From: Acrasis kona
Taxonomy: Eukaryota > Heterolobosea > Eutetramitea > Acrasida > Acrasidae
Reading direction: 5' to 3'
NCBI GenBank assembly: GCA_026419775.2
Contig: JAOPGA020000624.1
Span: forward strand, 1-21,165
Length of the DNA: 21,165 nt
Positions 9,235 to 17,986 of this stretch are shown here, piece after piece. How positions within the stretch are numbered: position 1 is the first letter of the stretch; each line of letters opens with the position of its first letter. A model generated the notes under the pieces. The model did no database searches. It was not told the DNA's origin and saw nothing but the letters and a program-made list of their open reading frames with translations. Both the position numbers and the translations under genes were made by a program.

Positions 9235-9303
9235 TTTATTCCATAGATGGACGATGCTGTAGCTACAGGTCGTTTTTGGTTTTTTACTTACAACAACACT
9301 CGA

Positions 9304-9313
9304 TTATATTTAG
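9304..9313 (+). promoter_or_regulatory. MEF2-type binding site upstream of the MEF2-like gene
   Basis: TTATATTTAG matches the MEF2 consensus YTAWWWWTAR exactly and lies 83 bp before the start of the MEF2-like gene, which would allow autoregulation. One match in about 400 bp of A+T-rich DNA is only mildly unexpected. Confidence 0.3.
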
Positions 9314-9396
9314 GGTGTCCGTATATGGCATTTCTGTAGAGAGCAACTGTAAGGAATAGACGACAAGCGTAAATCTTTCACCCTGGCATACGCATA

Positions 9397-10850
9397 ATGG
9401 GCAGAAAGAAGATTCAAATACAGAAGATCCAAGATGAAAGGAGTCGAAGTGTGACATTTCAAAAGAGGAAGATAGGGATTATGAAGAAGGCGATGGAGCT
9501 AAGTGTACTTTGTGGATGCGAGATAGCTCTCGTTATCTATGCATCAAACAACAGATGTATCACATTCTCCACAGACGGCAATTTCGAAGAGATGGTCACG
9601 AAGTGTACAGATGGAACTGTTATACCAACGGAGACGAAAAGCAATCAAGACGTTTGTAGTTGATAAGATTTTCATACTAATTTCACAAGCTTCTTGATTA
9701 TGTCACTGAGAAGGAGCAAAAGGTGAAACCTGTTCAAAATGCGCCAAAACATAACGGCATGCAGCAAGTGCTGCAATTTAACATTGTCAAAGATAATAAG
9801 AGGAGCTATGAACAACATTTAAATCAAGAGCAACTCACTCAAGAGCAACAAATGCAAGTTCACCACTTTCAACAAAATACCAATCAAAACATTCAATTCA
9901 CAGAGCATAATCATGCGAACCAAAATTTCATAAATCAAAGCCATGTGAGTCAGAATCACATAAATCATGTAAGTCAAAACCATGTATTCTCCCCTGTACC
10001 CAATAATCATATCCGGCAACTAATTCATCCTCCAGTCATTAATCGAATAGAAGGTCTTAAAATAGACTTTAATGATTGCAACAGTTCTCAATATGTGAAT
10101 GTATTTCCATACAGTCCACCACCCACGAAAACAATTGATTATAATATGAATAGTAACTCTCCAGGTTTATCGAATAAATTTCAAGAGAATATGTTTATCG
10201 AAAAAAACTTGTCGGAGAGCGTAGAGCTACATCGTAAGAGAAGGTTTCATGTTTCAAGCCTTCCGATTGACACTTACAAAAGTACAACTATTGATAGTTG
10301 TGTAATAGAACATAAATTCCCACCCCAAGATTACTCAAATGATGGTGAAGGAAGTCCTCAAAAGAGAAGAAGAACTGGTTATGAGAATTTAAGTATTGAT
10401 TTACCTGAAGACTCTGAAGAGGATCATACCATGAGCACAACAACTGGTCCATCTTCGAACAAAAAGCATGATAGCCAGGACGCGTCTGACACAATGACTG
10501 ATAGAGAGGCAGATTTAAATTCATCCTCTACTACTCCTAAAGATTTTGCAATGTTCCCACTGTACCCAATATCACTCTCTCCTGCTTCAATGTCCTCAAA
10601 TACTACACCAAGAAATGGATTTGATGGATATACATTCATGTCCTCGCCTAGTAACTTGTTCTCGCCATCAAGCGGAGGAATAATGTTTCCAATTGGTCTT
10701 GATGGCGATAGTGGAGTACCTACACCGAGAGCCCTAGGTGGAAATGGATCATCATACAAGAGTTTTGACCAATCTGAATTCGACAATGAAACTGGATTCA
10801 AATTAGCGAATGTAGATTGGTCGAAAAAACAAGTCAAAGACTCGATTTAA
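9397..10850 (+). CDS. MEF2-type MADS-box transcription factor, two exons
   Basis: Nuclear sequence-specific transcription factor. Exon 1 (9397-9651) and exon 2 (9690-10850) join in phase 0 after a 38-nt intron (9652-9689) with an ACTAAT branch-like motif, giving 471 residues. Residues 1-60 are a MADS domain starting at the first Met, as in MEF2 (MGRKKIQIQKIQDERSR; VTFQKRKIGIMKKAMELSVL; CGCEIALVIYAS). The extra N-terminal residues typical of SRF are missing. The segment after the MADS box is too divergent to call a MEF2 domain. The rest is low complexity: a Gln/Asn/His-rich stretch about 105-170, a basic patch SPQKRRRTGY near 310 that could be a nuclear signal, and a Ser/Pro/Thr-rich stretch before the C terminus (NVDWSKKQVKDSI). 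The final exon ends 4 bp from the stop of the convergent CH gene. Confidence 0.92.
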
Positions 10851-10853
10851 ATG

Positions 10854-10863
10854 TTTATTTATT
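10854..10863 (-). promoter_or_regulatory. Overlapping AATAAA signals inside the end of the CH gene
   Basis: Two overlapping AATAAA copies lie on the minus strand (10863-10858 and 10859-10854). The first is formed by the last two sense codons (Asn-Lys); the second contains the stop codon. The mRNA end therefore must run a short way into the convergent MEF2-like coding region. Confidence 0.5.
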
Positions 10864-13606
10864 ATGATATGCCTTTTTCATTTGTTCTAATAATTTTAGT
10901 ATTACAGCACTGTTGCCCTTGTGAATCTCTTGTTCGCTCCACAACAATTCTACTGGCATATTCTTCTTGTTTCTCAACATTTCAAGTGCCTTTCTGATGT
11001 TATGTAGACAGCTCGCAGATTTTTTTGGATTTTGTGTCACTCCCTGTATGTCCTTGTGCTCCAAGATGCTTACAATATTACAAAGAAGAGAACCGTCGGC
11101 AAACTCTGGAATAGTAGGAGAATCAAGAGAAAAGGATGATTTCAACTTGACACCTATCGACTCTAACCACTTTGCCAATATAAATCCTTCCGATGGTACA
11201 TGATGATTTTGGTTTGCAGAACCGTTCATCCTCCTACTAGAGAATGATTTTGAAGTATGATGAAATGTATTTGTATTTTGCATGGCATTCACAGTCGCAT
11301 CAATTTCATAAGGTTCGGGTAGCAACACATTAGATAAATGAGAAGAAGGAAAGAAGGGTTCAGGATAAGGCCTAATCTCTACATTAGCATATTTACTAGG
11401 AGTCGGAATGGTGGTTCGTAGTTCAGTAGGAGGAGTGACAGGTATCGGCGCACCTTTACGATGAGCACTAGACACTTTTTTCTTTATTATAACATCCCCA
11501 CCTTGATTATGATGAGAAAGAGGAATTTTACCAAGATAAGGAGCACCTCTATGACCTGTGTGAACTCTCGGCTGCACATGATCGTAATAACGATACACGT
11601 CTTCAAGCAAACCCAATATTACATTTCTGTTTCCGTCCAATACATCCTTATCGCCCCACAAGAATTCTTGAGTCATGCTTTTACGTTTCCTCAACAATTC
11701 CAGAGATCGGTTAATGTTGGACAGACAACTAGCGGCTACTTTCGGAGAACGACAAACACCAATAATCTTCTCGCCCAAAACAAAACTAACAACATCACAC
11801 AACAAGACGCCGTTTCGCATGCCACTTTCAATCATCTCAAGACAGGTCAACATGGGATCGGACGAAACACACAACCCGACGGAACGCAACCAAAAAACAA
11901 GAGCCTGTTCTAACTGTCTCATTTGTTCAGGAGGATAAAGTGTTTTTGATTTATTGTAATGTTGATTGGTGTTATGGATGGATCCAGGAAAACATTTCAT
12001 CAAGTAATAAACTAGACCCCATATGGCGTCCTTTTCTCCTCTTAGTATCTTTTCAGCACTCGCGTCGTACAGGTAACGCGACGGTATGTTCACGGTGCCT
12101 TTTAGCATGGAAAGAACCAGTTCAATGTTGTCCCGCGCGTCTTCTATTCTCGTGGGCGTGACATTTACATTCTTCATGAGGGATTGTTTTAAAAGTAGGG
12201 TGGTCACTAATTCGGCTAAAAAAACTCCGTTTCGGAGTACATCTCTTATCAGGTCATTGTGGTCGTGAGTGCGATGGGTCAACAGGACGTCGAAATTGAT
12301 TTGACGCAGCCATGATCTTGCCTCGGATTCCATATCGGAGACGGATACGTTTGTTTCGTATTTGGGCATGATTTGTTTTATGGTTGTGTTGCTATCATGG
12401 TGTTGTTGGCGAATAGTTGTTTGTGATTTTACAAAAGATGTAGTGGATGGGATGGAAGTGACGTGGGATGTATTTTTTTTTGACTCTAGGACGGGGTGTT
12501 GTTGCTGATGGTCGGCAAATAGTTTTCTATTGGTTGGTATTGACTTTTTCTTGAACTCATTGTATAAATCTTCTAAAAGTCCCCAAACTATTTTTGGATT
12601 TCCTTTTACAATATCCTCAACGCACCACAGATACCGAGGATTCATTTGTTTGTAGGACCGAAGTTTTTCCAAGGCCTTATTTACGTTATTGAACATGGCA
12701 GCATGTTTTGTTGAAATTTTATCAATTCCCTTTACTTGTACTTTTAGTATCTTTTCTACGAGTTCCGCTAGTTTGACACCTGGTGATATGTGAGAGAGTT
12801 GAAAGTGTTTGGTTTACCATTACACATGGAGTCAATCATCTCCATAACGGAGGGTTCGCTGAACACACCGAACGAAGTAGCTCCGGGTATTGGTATGCCG
12901 TGCTCTTGTATCCACTGATGAATGTCTTCCTGATGGAAAGATTAAAAAAAAAATGTAAAAGAACACTTACGGGGGGTATGGTAATTACAACATCTGATGG
13001 TATGGGTTTCATGTACCTCTGAATTTCAGTATGGCTTTCGGCATTTGATGTGCTTTGTTTTCCATTTTGTGACAATTTTTGATCGTACTTCTTGGCATAT
13101 CCTAGTTCTCCTAGTTGACTTTGGTCCTTGTTGTTTTCTAGTTTAAATCGAATCGGTCGCGTTTTCTGTTGAACATGCACGCGTACATTCTCTGGCGCAA
13201 TGTCACGTGATGTGTGAAGCATGCGTATGGGTGGTGTGGGTGAGGGGTTTCTTAGGGATTGTATGCGTATGCGAGCGCTTTGTGGCCGCTGTCCTTTATA
13301 GTTCTCCGTGTCATTGCCCATACTTGATAACTGTGCGCTTTCATTCTGTTCAATGTATCGAATTTTGAGTGGATCAATGACTTTCACAATTTGTTTCATT
13401 GGAACCGTGTGCCTAGGTGTACGATTGTGAGCGACTCTGCTCGTATTTACAGTTTCAATCGTTGTATTTCGTGAGTTTGGGGTTGAAGAGAAGCGTGAGG
13501 TATTTCTAGAGCCGGATTGTTGAGAATTAGGTTTGTGAACGACGGAAGCTAATGATTGCCATGAATTTGACCGTTTTATACCATAATTTGATCTATCTGA
13601 CATCAT
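10855..13606 (-). CDS. Four calponin-homology-domain protein, three exons
   Basis: Probable cytoskeletal protein. Exons 13606-12971, 12929-12818 and 12779-10855, after introns of 41 nt (12930-12970) and 38 nt (12780-12817), give 890 residues. The first 212 are Ser/Thr/Arg-rich and disordered. Four CH-like domains follow at about 213-325, 399-513, 535-649 and 780-890, joined by Ser/Thr/His-rich linkers. Domains 1, 3 and 4 share a hallmark near their ends (NPRYLWCVEDIVKGNPKIVW; FLWGDKDVLDGNRNVILGLL; LLWSEQEIHKGNSAVILKLL) and a helix beginning with the pattern NGVLLCDVV. CH1 is complete only after splicing. Fimbrin also has four CH domains, but there they form tight pairs without long linkers, so actin bundling should not be assumed; microtubule or flagellar roles are equally open. 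The two GT-AG junctions restore the CH1 fold exactly, which supports the model. Confidence 0.87.
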
Positions 13607-13777
13607 TCAACAGCCCCTCCACAGGCATCAATATATTTGTAACAGTTACACAAAGGTGGCGCCAAAGATAAAAAGTGTGAATATGGTTACAAGAGCCGAA
13701 TTTATGGGTTGGTAACAATAAAAGCAGCAGTGCCAAAGCAAACAAGACGTCAATAAAAGTATACATTTTATTGTGAT

Positions 13778-14305
13778 CTACTTTTTTGCAAGAATCTTTT
13801 TCAAAGTTTTCAAATTTCTTGTTGTGACATGTTCCTTGAACTTCTTTTTGTTGAGGTACTTTCCAACTGTACTCTTTGTGGTTTGACCTTTGGGCACTTC
13901 CCAATAAAGGACGTCTAGGTCTGAGTCCTTGAAAAGTTGAGTCCTTTGGTCATCTCCGTCCAGAGAAGCTAATTCGTCAAGTGTTCCGTCTTTCGAAGTG
14001 AATATTACATAACCGTGGAGATCTTCGTCGTCTTCGAACGGAAAGTTTTCAATAATTTCTTCAAGAGTAGACATTTTTAAAACTACAACCCATGCATCAT
14101 ACTTGAATTTCTTACGTAGCTCTCTTTCAATCATGGATTTTAAACATGTCGTATCATTTTTATCTGAGAATATAATGTTGCCAGTTGCGAGGACTGTTTC
14201 AACTTTTTCAAATTCCAATGTTTTGAACAACTCTTTGACGTCCACCATCTTTATATTAATCCCTCCAACATTCACTCCCCTCAACAACACCACATATCTC
14301 TCCAT
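13778..14305 (-). CDS. DUF1697 family protein
   Basis: A 175-residue intronless frame matching the DUF1697 family in length and motifs: the N-terminal strand YVVLLRGVNVGGINIKM, then VETVLATGNIIFS, a central Phe/Glu/Asp-rich part, and a C-terminal TTRNLKTLKKI that corresponds to the family's closing TxRN helix. The biochemical role of the family is unknown. It is common in bacteria and patchy in eukaryotes, so acquisition from bacteria is possible, though codon use does not stand out by eye. It lies 171 bp downstream of the CH gene start on the same strand and diverges from the Swi5 gene across 68 bp. Confidence 0.85.
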   Translation of the reverse strand: MERYVVLLRGVNVGGINIKMVDVKELFKTLEFEKVETVLATGNIIFSDKNDTTCLKSMIERELRKKFKYDAWVVVLKMSTLEEIIENFPFEDDEDLHGYVIFTSKDGTLDELASLDGDDQRTQLFKDSDLDVLYWEVPKGQTTKSTVGKYLNKKKFKEHVTTRNLKTLKKILAKK

Positions 14306-14373
14306 TCACAAGTACGACGGTTGTAAGAGTTCTTTATTCTTATCATCTGTTCGTTCCTACAAAACTTTACAAA
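14306..14373. promoter_or_regulatory. 68-bp divergent promoter interval (DUF1697 / Swi5)
   Basis: Both flanking start codons are certain from their reading frames, leaving 68 bp for two divergent promoters and both leaders. It has a CT-rich stretch on the plus strand before the Swi5-type ATG and no TATA element. Confidence 0.5.
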
Positions 14374-16680
14374 ATGAACACTGAAGATGACATCGACTAT
14401 TATTTGTCGACTGATGATCTTAGAGATCAACCTGATTCATGCCGACTAGGTTTGCATGATGTCGACAGCTTTATGGACTCCGAAGATTATCGCAAGGCAC
14501 ACTCGCAACAACCAATTGAAGATCACATCAATGTTGTGGCAGCACTTGAGCCAAGTTTATTGGACGATAACATCAGTATAGATACAGATTTTAACAGTGC
14601 ATGCACAAACCATGAACAGAAGTCAGTTGAAGGTCAAGAACCAAATGTATTAGAATATCCACATCATGACACCACTCTTAATGTCAATCCCAAGACATCT
14701 CAAGATGTTCCAACTGCAATCACCCCCAGTCAAACTGACAACCCAACTACTCCTTCGAATTACAATGACCTGAGTGAAGCACCAGCCACTAATCAACACC
14801 ATCAAGTCCACCACGAACACAACCACACTGAGAATTTAGAAACCATCCAAACATGCACGCAACAACTTCAAAATGAATTCACACAATCACTTCAAGGGAT
14901 CCAAAATGACTTTCACACACCCTCTGAACACCCAATTACCTCATTGGAACCATTCACAAATAAAAACAATTTCGAAAATTACACACTTCATTTAACTCAA
15001 GAACATCAAAACGAAGAATTTGAGAAGGAAGAATTGATTAGAATTACTTTGCATCAAAATGAACAACTTCAAGAGACTTTTAGCCATACCGATGGACTCA
15101 TTGAAAATACTACAATCAAGGAGTGTGAAATGAACGACTTTACATTAACCCAACCATCAACTCAACAAAACGAATACGTACATTCATCACTGCAAGTAGA
15201 AAATGAAACGCTAGATCACACAGTTAATAACAAATCCATCACACCAATCAATGAAGACCATCTTGAAATGAACAACGAACCATCAATCGAAAATAATAAA
15301 CATTCATTACCATCTGACGACACTTTTCCAACAATTGAATCCATTATTGACGAAAATACTACATTAAACAATTACGAAATGAACGACAAACATCATGAAC
15401 ACATACATTCATCATCGTCACAAATTGAGGACGCGGACACTTTTAATCACACAATGAACAAATCCATTATCCCAATCAATGAAATTGACATCCATTCATC
15501 ATCATCACAAGAACAACAAAAAGTATTCACGACCAATAATTATTCACCAAATCAACATTCTTCACATTCAATAATCATTTCAAATCATCTCAATAATCTT
15601 CTCACCATCTTTCCTCAACAACATGAACAAAAAAAACAACATCCATTCATCATCATCAATTCATTCACGGATGCATTATTTGTTTTTCAATTTCCATCAT
15701 CATCATCAACATTAATCAAATGTATATTAATTCAATCTCCTACGAATAGTTCCGAAATATCATTCATCATGTCACATAATAACATTTTATACAAATCTCA
15801 ATCTAATCAACATCATCATCATCATCATCACTTTTCATTAAAATCAAAAAAGAGAAAATTCAAACCTAATGTGGACCCTTATTTCATCAAATTACATTTT
15901 AAAAATATTCGTAATAATGAGAATGATCAACAATTAAATTCCATCAAATCAATGAATCAAATTTTAAATGGATCCTCAATGTCATCGAGAGAATCAAGTT
16001 GTGGATTGATACTAAAGAATAAATTACAAACGAGAGCAAATCTTGAAAAGATTTATCCATTTTATAAATCCAATGCAAGTCAACCAAAATTCAATATAAA
16101 AATTGAATCATCGTCATCGTCAGAACAAGAAGAGGAGGAGAACAAGTTTGTAATTGATCGGAACAAGAGACCTACAAAAAAGACAAAAAAATTACATGAA
16201 ATGAATAAATCAATCAAGAATGAAAATCACAATGATGATGATGATTTGAAATTAAAACGAAAATCAAATCAAAAGGAATGGAACGTTCGTAAAAAAATCA
16301 AATTATCAAAAGATGAAAAAATCATCAAATTTAAAAATCCATTATCGGGCGATGATGACATTGAGGTAAATTGATTCATTTTCACAAATTGACAATCGCT
16401 TGATATAGATTGGTAGAGATTTAAAAAAACAATTAAATGATTTGGAAGATCAAATCAAAAAAGTAACCATGAAACAAGAGTATGTGTTGATTGATAAATT
16501 TGAAATTTAAAATTTAAAATTAGAAAAGTAGATCGAGAAAAGTTATTACATAGGGAATTACTTCATGAGTATAATGAAATTAAAGATGTTGGTCAAATGT
16601 TGTTGGGTAGGTTGGCGGAAATGGAGGGCGTTACAACGAGAGTCATGTATGAGAAATATCAACTCGATTTTGAAGACTAA
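14374..16680 (+). CDS. SWI5: Swi5-type recombination mediator with a very long N-terminal extension, three exons
   Basis: Exon 1 (14374-16365) plus two small exons (16409-16479, 16524-16680), after GT-AG introns of 43 and 44 nt, encode 739 residues. The last ~75 residues are a Swi5 domain: a coiled-coil helix (LKKQLNDLEDQIKK), then the family signature LLHEYNEIKDVGQ, LLGRLAEMEGVTT and MYEKYQLDFED at the stop. Swi5 pairs with Sfr1 to help Rad51/Dmc1 load onto single-stranded DNA in homologous recombination. Known Swi5 proteins are usually about 80-250 residues. Here about 660 residues precede the domain, rich in Asn, His, Gln, Thr and Ser, with a run of about seven His (15811-15831), acidic tracts (SSSSSEQEEEEN) and several basic clusters (KSKKRKFKP, RPTKKTKK, RKKIKLSKDEK) that look like nuclear signals. 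Family assignment is firm; whether all of exon 1 is translated rests on its uninterrupted frame. Confidence 0.88.
15103..15486 (+). repeat. Degenerate internal duplication in the Swi5 extension
   Basis: Two related segments, about 15103-15258 and 15352-15486, both begin GAAAATACTACA and contain in the same order ENTT, EMND, HSS, a short acidic stretch, then NKSITPINE or NKSIIPINE. The match is interrupted by indels. This points to an old in-frame duplication inside the low-complexity region. Confidence 0.5.
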
Positions 16681-16681
16681 T

Positions 16682-16687
16682 AATAAA
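16682..16687 (+). promoter_or_regulatory. AATAAA signal of the Swi5 gene
   Basis: AATAAA begins two bases after the TAA stop at 16678-16680 and is followed by a T-rich stretch. This implies a very short 3' untranslated region. Confidence 0.5.
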
Positions 16688-16768
16688 ATGTAATTTTGTA
16701 TATCAATGTTTTTGTTGAAGTTCGTCTTGTTCAATCAAGAAGTTGTTTGATTAAATATTGTAATGGAT

Positions 16769-16810
16769 GGTCGGGTTGCGCATTCCGATGAGGAACGCAT
16801 CGCACCGACT
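16769..16810 (+). other. GC-rich stem-loop in A+T-rich spacer
   Basis: GTCGG (16770-16774) pairs with CCGAC (16805-16809), TGCG (16777-16780) with CGCA (16801-16804), and TTCC (16783-16786) with GGAA (16792-16795) around the loop GATGA. The composition contrasts sharply with the flanks. It could be part of a structured RNA or a DNA element. An ATG at 16763 also opens a 20-codon frame (MDGRVAHSDEERIAPTPLIN) through it. Confidence 0.4.
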
Positions 16811-16871
16811 CCGCTAATAAATTAAATGGAGCGTCACTTATTTTTTAATAACAAACAAGTCAAGACAAATC

Positions 16872-17063
16872 ATGGGACAGAAACAATTTAGAAGCAACAA
16901 GTCGAGTGATTTTGAACAAACGTTGTTTGTGGATGTTATTAAACCAAGTGCTATTAGTGTGTTTAATCAACAGATGGATGAATACAACGCTCATGAGAAA
17001 CTTGCAATTGCTTTGGACGCACTTACAAACAACAAATTCTTTTTGGAACTTAATTATGACTAG
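16872..17063 (+). CDS. Small hypothetical protein, 63 aa
   Basis: ATG at 16872 opens 63 codons starting MGQKQFRSNKSSD, with an amphipathic middle (NAHEKLAIALDALTNNKFFL). The N-terminal Gly could be myristoylated, but this is only a possibility. No family recognised and no membrane segment. An AATAAA at 17150-17155 would end its transcript, which supports a small transcription unit. The length is near what chance allows in this base composition, so confidence is moderate. Confidence 0.4.
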   Translation: MGQKQFRSNKSSDFEQTLFVDVIKPSAISVFNQQMDEYNAHEKLAIALDALTNNKFFLELNYD

Positions 17064-17453
17064 TGAAAGGTTGAATCGCTCAAGAGTACAAGCGAAGGAT
17101 ATTAGGAGACTATCTTGATACCTACTAGGACCTAAGGATACATGATAACAATAAATTCTAATACTTTTAACAAACCAATGTTAAAAAACTTTTTTAATGT
17201 CTTTCTTTTATCTTTCTCAAAACTTTGTGGTGGCAACTTGGTCACTTTAGAGTATGTAACGGATAGTTAAATTGTGAAAATAAAACATGAATATCAACAA
17301 CTTAATCTATGAAAACAGGGTAGATTAGCCAACAACCACTTATCTCTGCTCCGTTGTTAATGTATTTTTGGTAGGCACCGTACAGGCTCTTCTATTTTGG
17401 TGGCGAATTGCAATACTTTACAACGTGTTTTAACTTCGTACTGGTATTTTTCA

Positions 17454-17498
17454 TCACTCCGCACAAGAGGGGAACAATTTCGAATGAGTGCGGAGTGA
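17454..17498. repeat. Inverted repeat, 11-bp arms with 23-bp loop
   Basis: TCACTCCGCAC (17454-17464) is repeated inverted as GTGCGGAGTGA (17488-17498). The G+C-rich arms stand out in A+T-rich spacer. The core ACTCCGC also occurs in the spacer near 16808. It could be a dimeric protein site, a structured RNA or a remnant of a small non-autonomous element. Confidence 0.5.
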
Positions 17499-17609
17499 GT
17501 TGTTATTTATCATTACTATTTAATTCTTTGTCTTAATATGTTGCAACGGTGATAATTAAAAAACATAAAAAATCAGTACAATCGAGATAAACACTGAGAG
17601 TGACAAAAA

Positions 17610-17678
17610 ATGGACCTGATCCTCAGCAAGCTTGATGCGATGCACCACGAAAACCCCAAGAAGAAACAAAGAACGTGA
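17610..17678 (+). CDS. Possible 22-residue microprotein
   Basis: ATG in a good A-rich context (AAAAAATGG) opens 22 codons ending at TGA 17676-17678: MDLILSKLDAMHHE, then a basic tail (NPKKKQRT). Most codons end in C or G (GAC CTG ATC CTC AGC AAG), unlike the A/T-ending codons around it, as in highly expressed genes of A+T-rich genomes. It could also be the first exon of a longer gene or the upstream ORF of the next one. No family recognised. Confidence 0.3.
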   Translation: MDLILSKLDAMHHENPKKKQRT

Positions 17679-17712
17679 AAGAAATTTATTTTATTTTATT
17701 TTTAATGAGTAT

Positions 17713-17728
17713 GAGGAAGATCTTCCTC
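17713..17728. repeat. 16-bp perfect palindrome
   Basis: GAGGAAGATCTTCCTC reads the same on both strands. It lies about 270 bp upstream of the F-box/MORN start. A perfect 16-bp palindrome is mildly unlikely by chance in 21 kb and could be a dimeric regulator site. Confidence 0.35.
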
Positions 17729-17896
17729 TAATCCTCTTGTAAAGGGTGAAAATCCAATAAACCCTCTTCTTTACTTTTTGTTGTAAGCCACAACTTACAA
17801 TATTGAATTGATCTTTGAACTCTGAATACCCGTTGAATCTTCAACTACATATTTGAGGATCAATCTTATAAATACTCGGAATTCACTTTTGACACA

Positions 17897-17986
17897 ATGC
17901 GAAATAATAATAAAAGATCGTTCTGGTCACTTACTTCTTACTTTAGTGCTCAGACCGAAAATCACTCTAGTGAGAAGTTGTCATGA
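17897..17986 (+). promoter_or_regulatory. Upstream ORF ending in ATGA overlap with the F-box/MORN start
   Basis: An ATG at 17897 opens 29 codons (MRNNNKRSFWSLTSYF and on) that end at TGA 17984-17986, overlapping the main ATG 17983-17985. The same ATGA arrangement precedes the esterase gene. It may couple translation by reinitiation if the leader includes it. Confidence 0.35.

Larger units (their letters stand above)
17064..17896. other. Long spacer with inverted repeat, palindrome and small ORF
   Basis: More than 800 bp without a recognised gene. It holds an AATAAA (17150-17155), an 11-bp inverted repeat (17454-17498), a 22-codon ORF (17610-17678) and a 16-bp palindrome (17713-17728). Minus-strand frames of 44-49 codons (for example 17357-17506) are open, but not beyond chance. 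Confidence 0.45.

Noticed and set aside
16769-16810. tRNA or 5S rRNA gene
   Set aside because: The GC-rich stem-loop lacks a T-loop GTTCRA motif, an acceptor stem and the length of either RNA.
16906-17118. Second plus-strand frame overlapping the 63-aa ORF
   Set aside because: It is the +1 shadow of the better frame at 16872. I looked for an intron joining the two and found no GT donor at a suitable distance.
17130-17265. Minus-strand Lys-rich open frame of about 44 codons
   Set aside because: Within chance expectation for A+T-rich DNA, no start codon, no recognisable motif.
17357-17506. Minus-strand open frame of 49 codons containing the inverted repeat
   Set aside because: No ATG and no usable splice acceptor upstream; about six open runs of this length are expected by chance in 900 bp of this composition.
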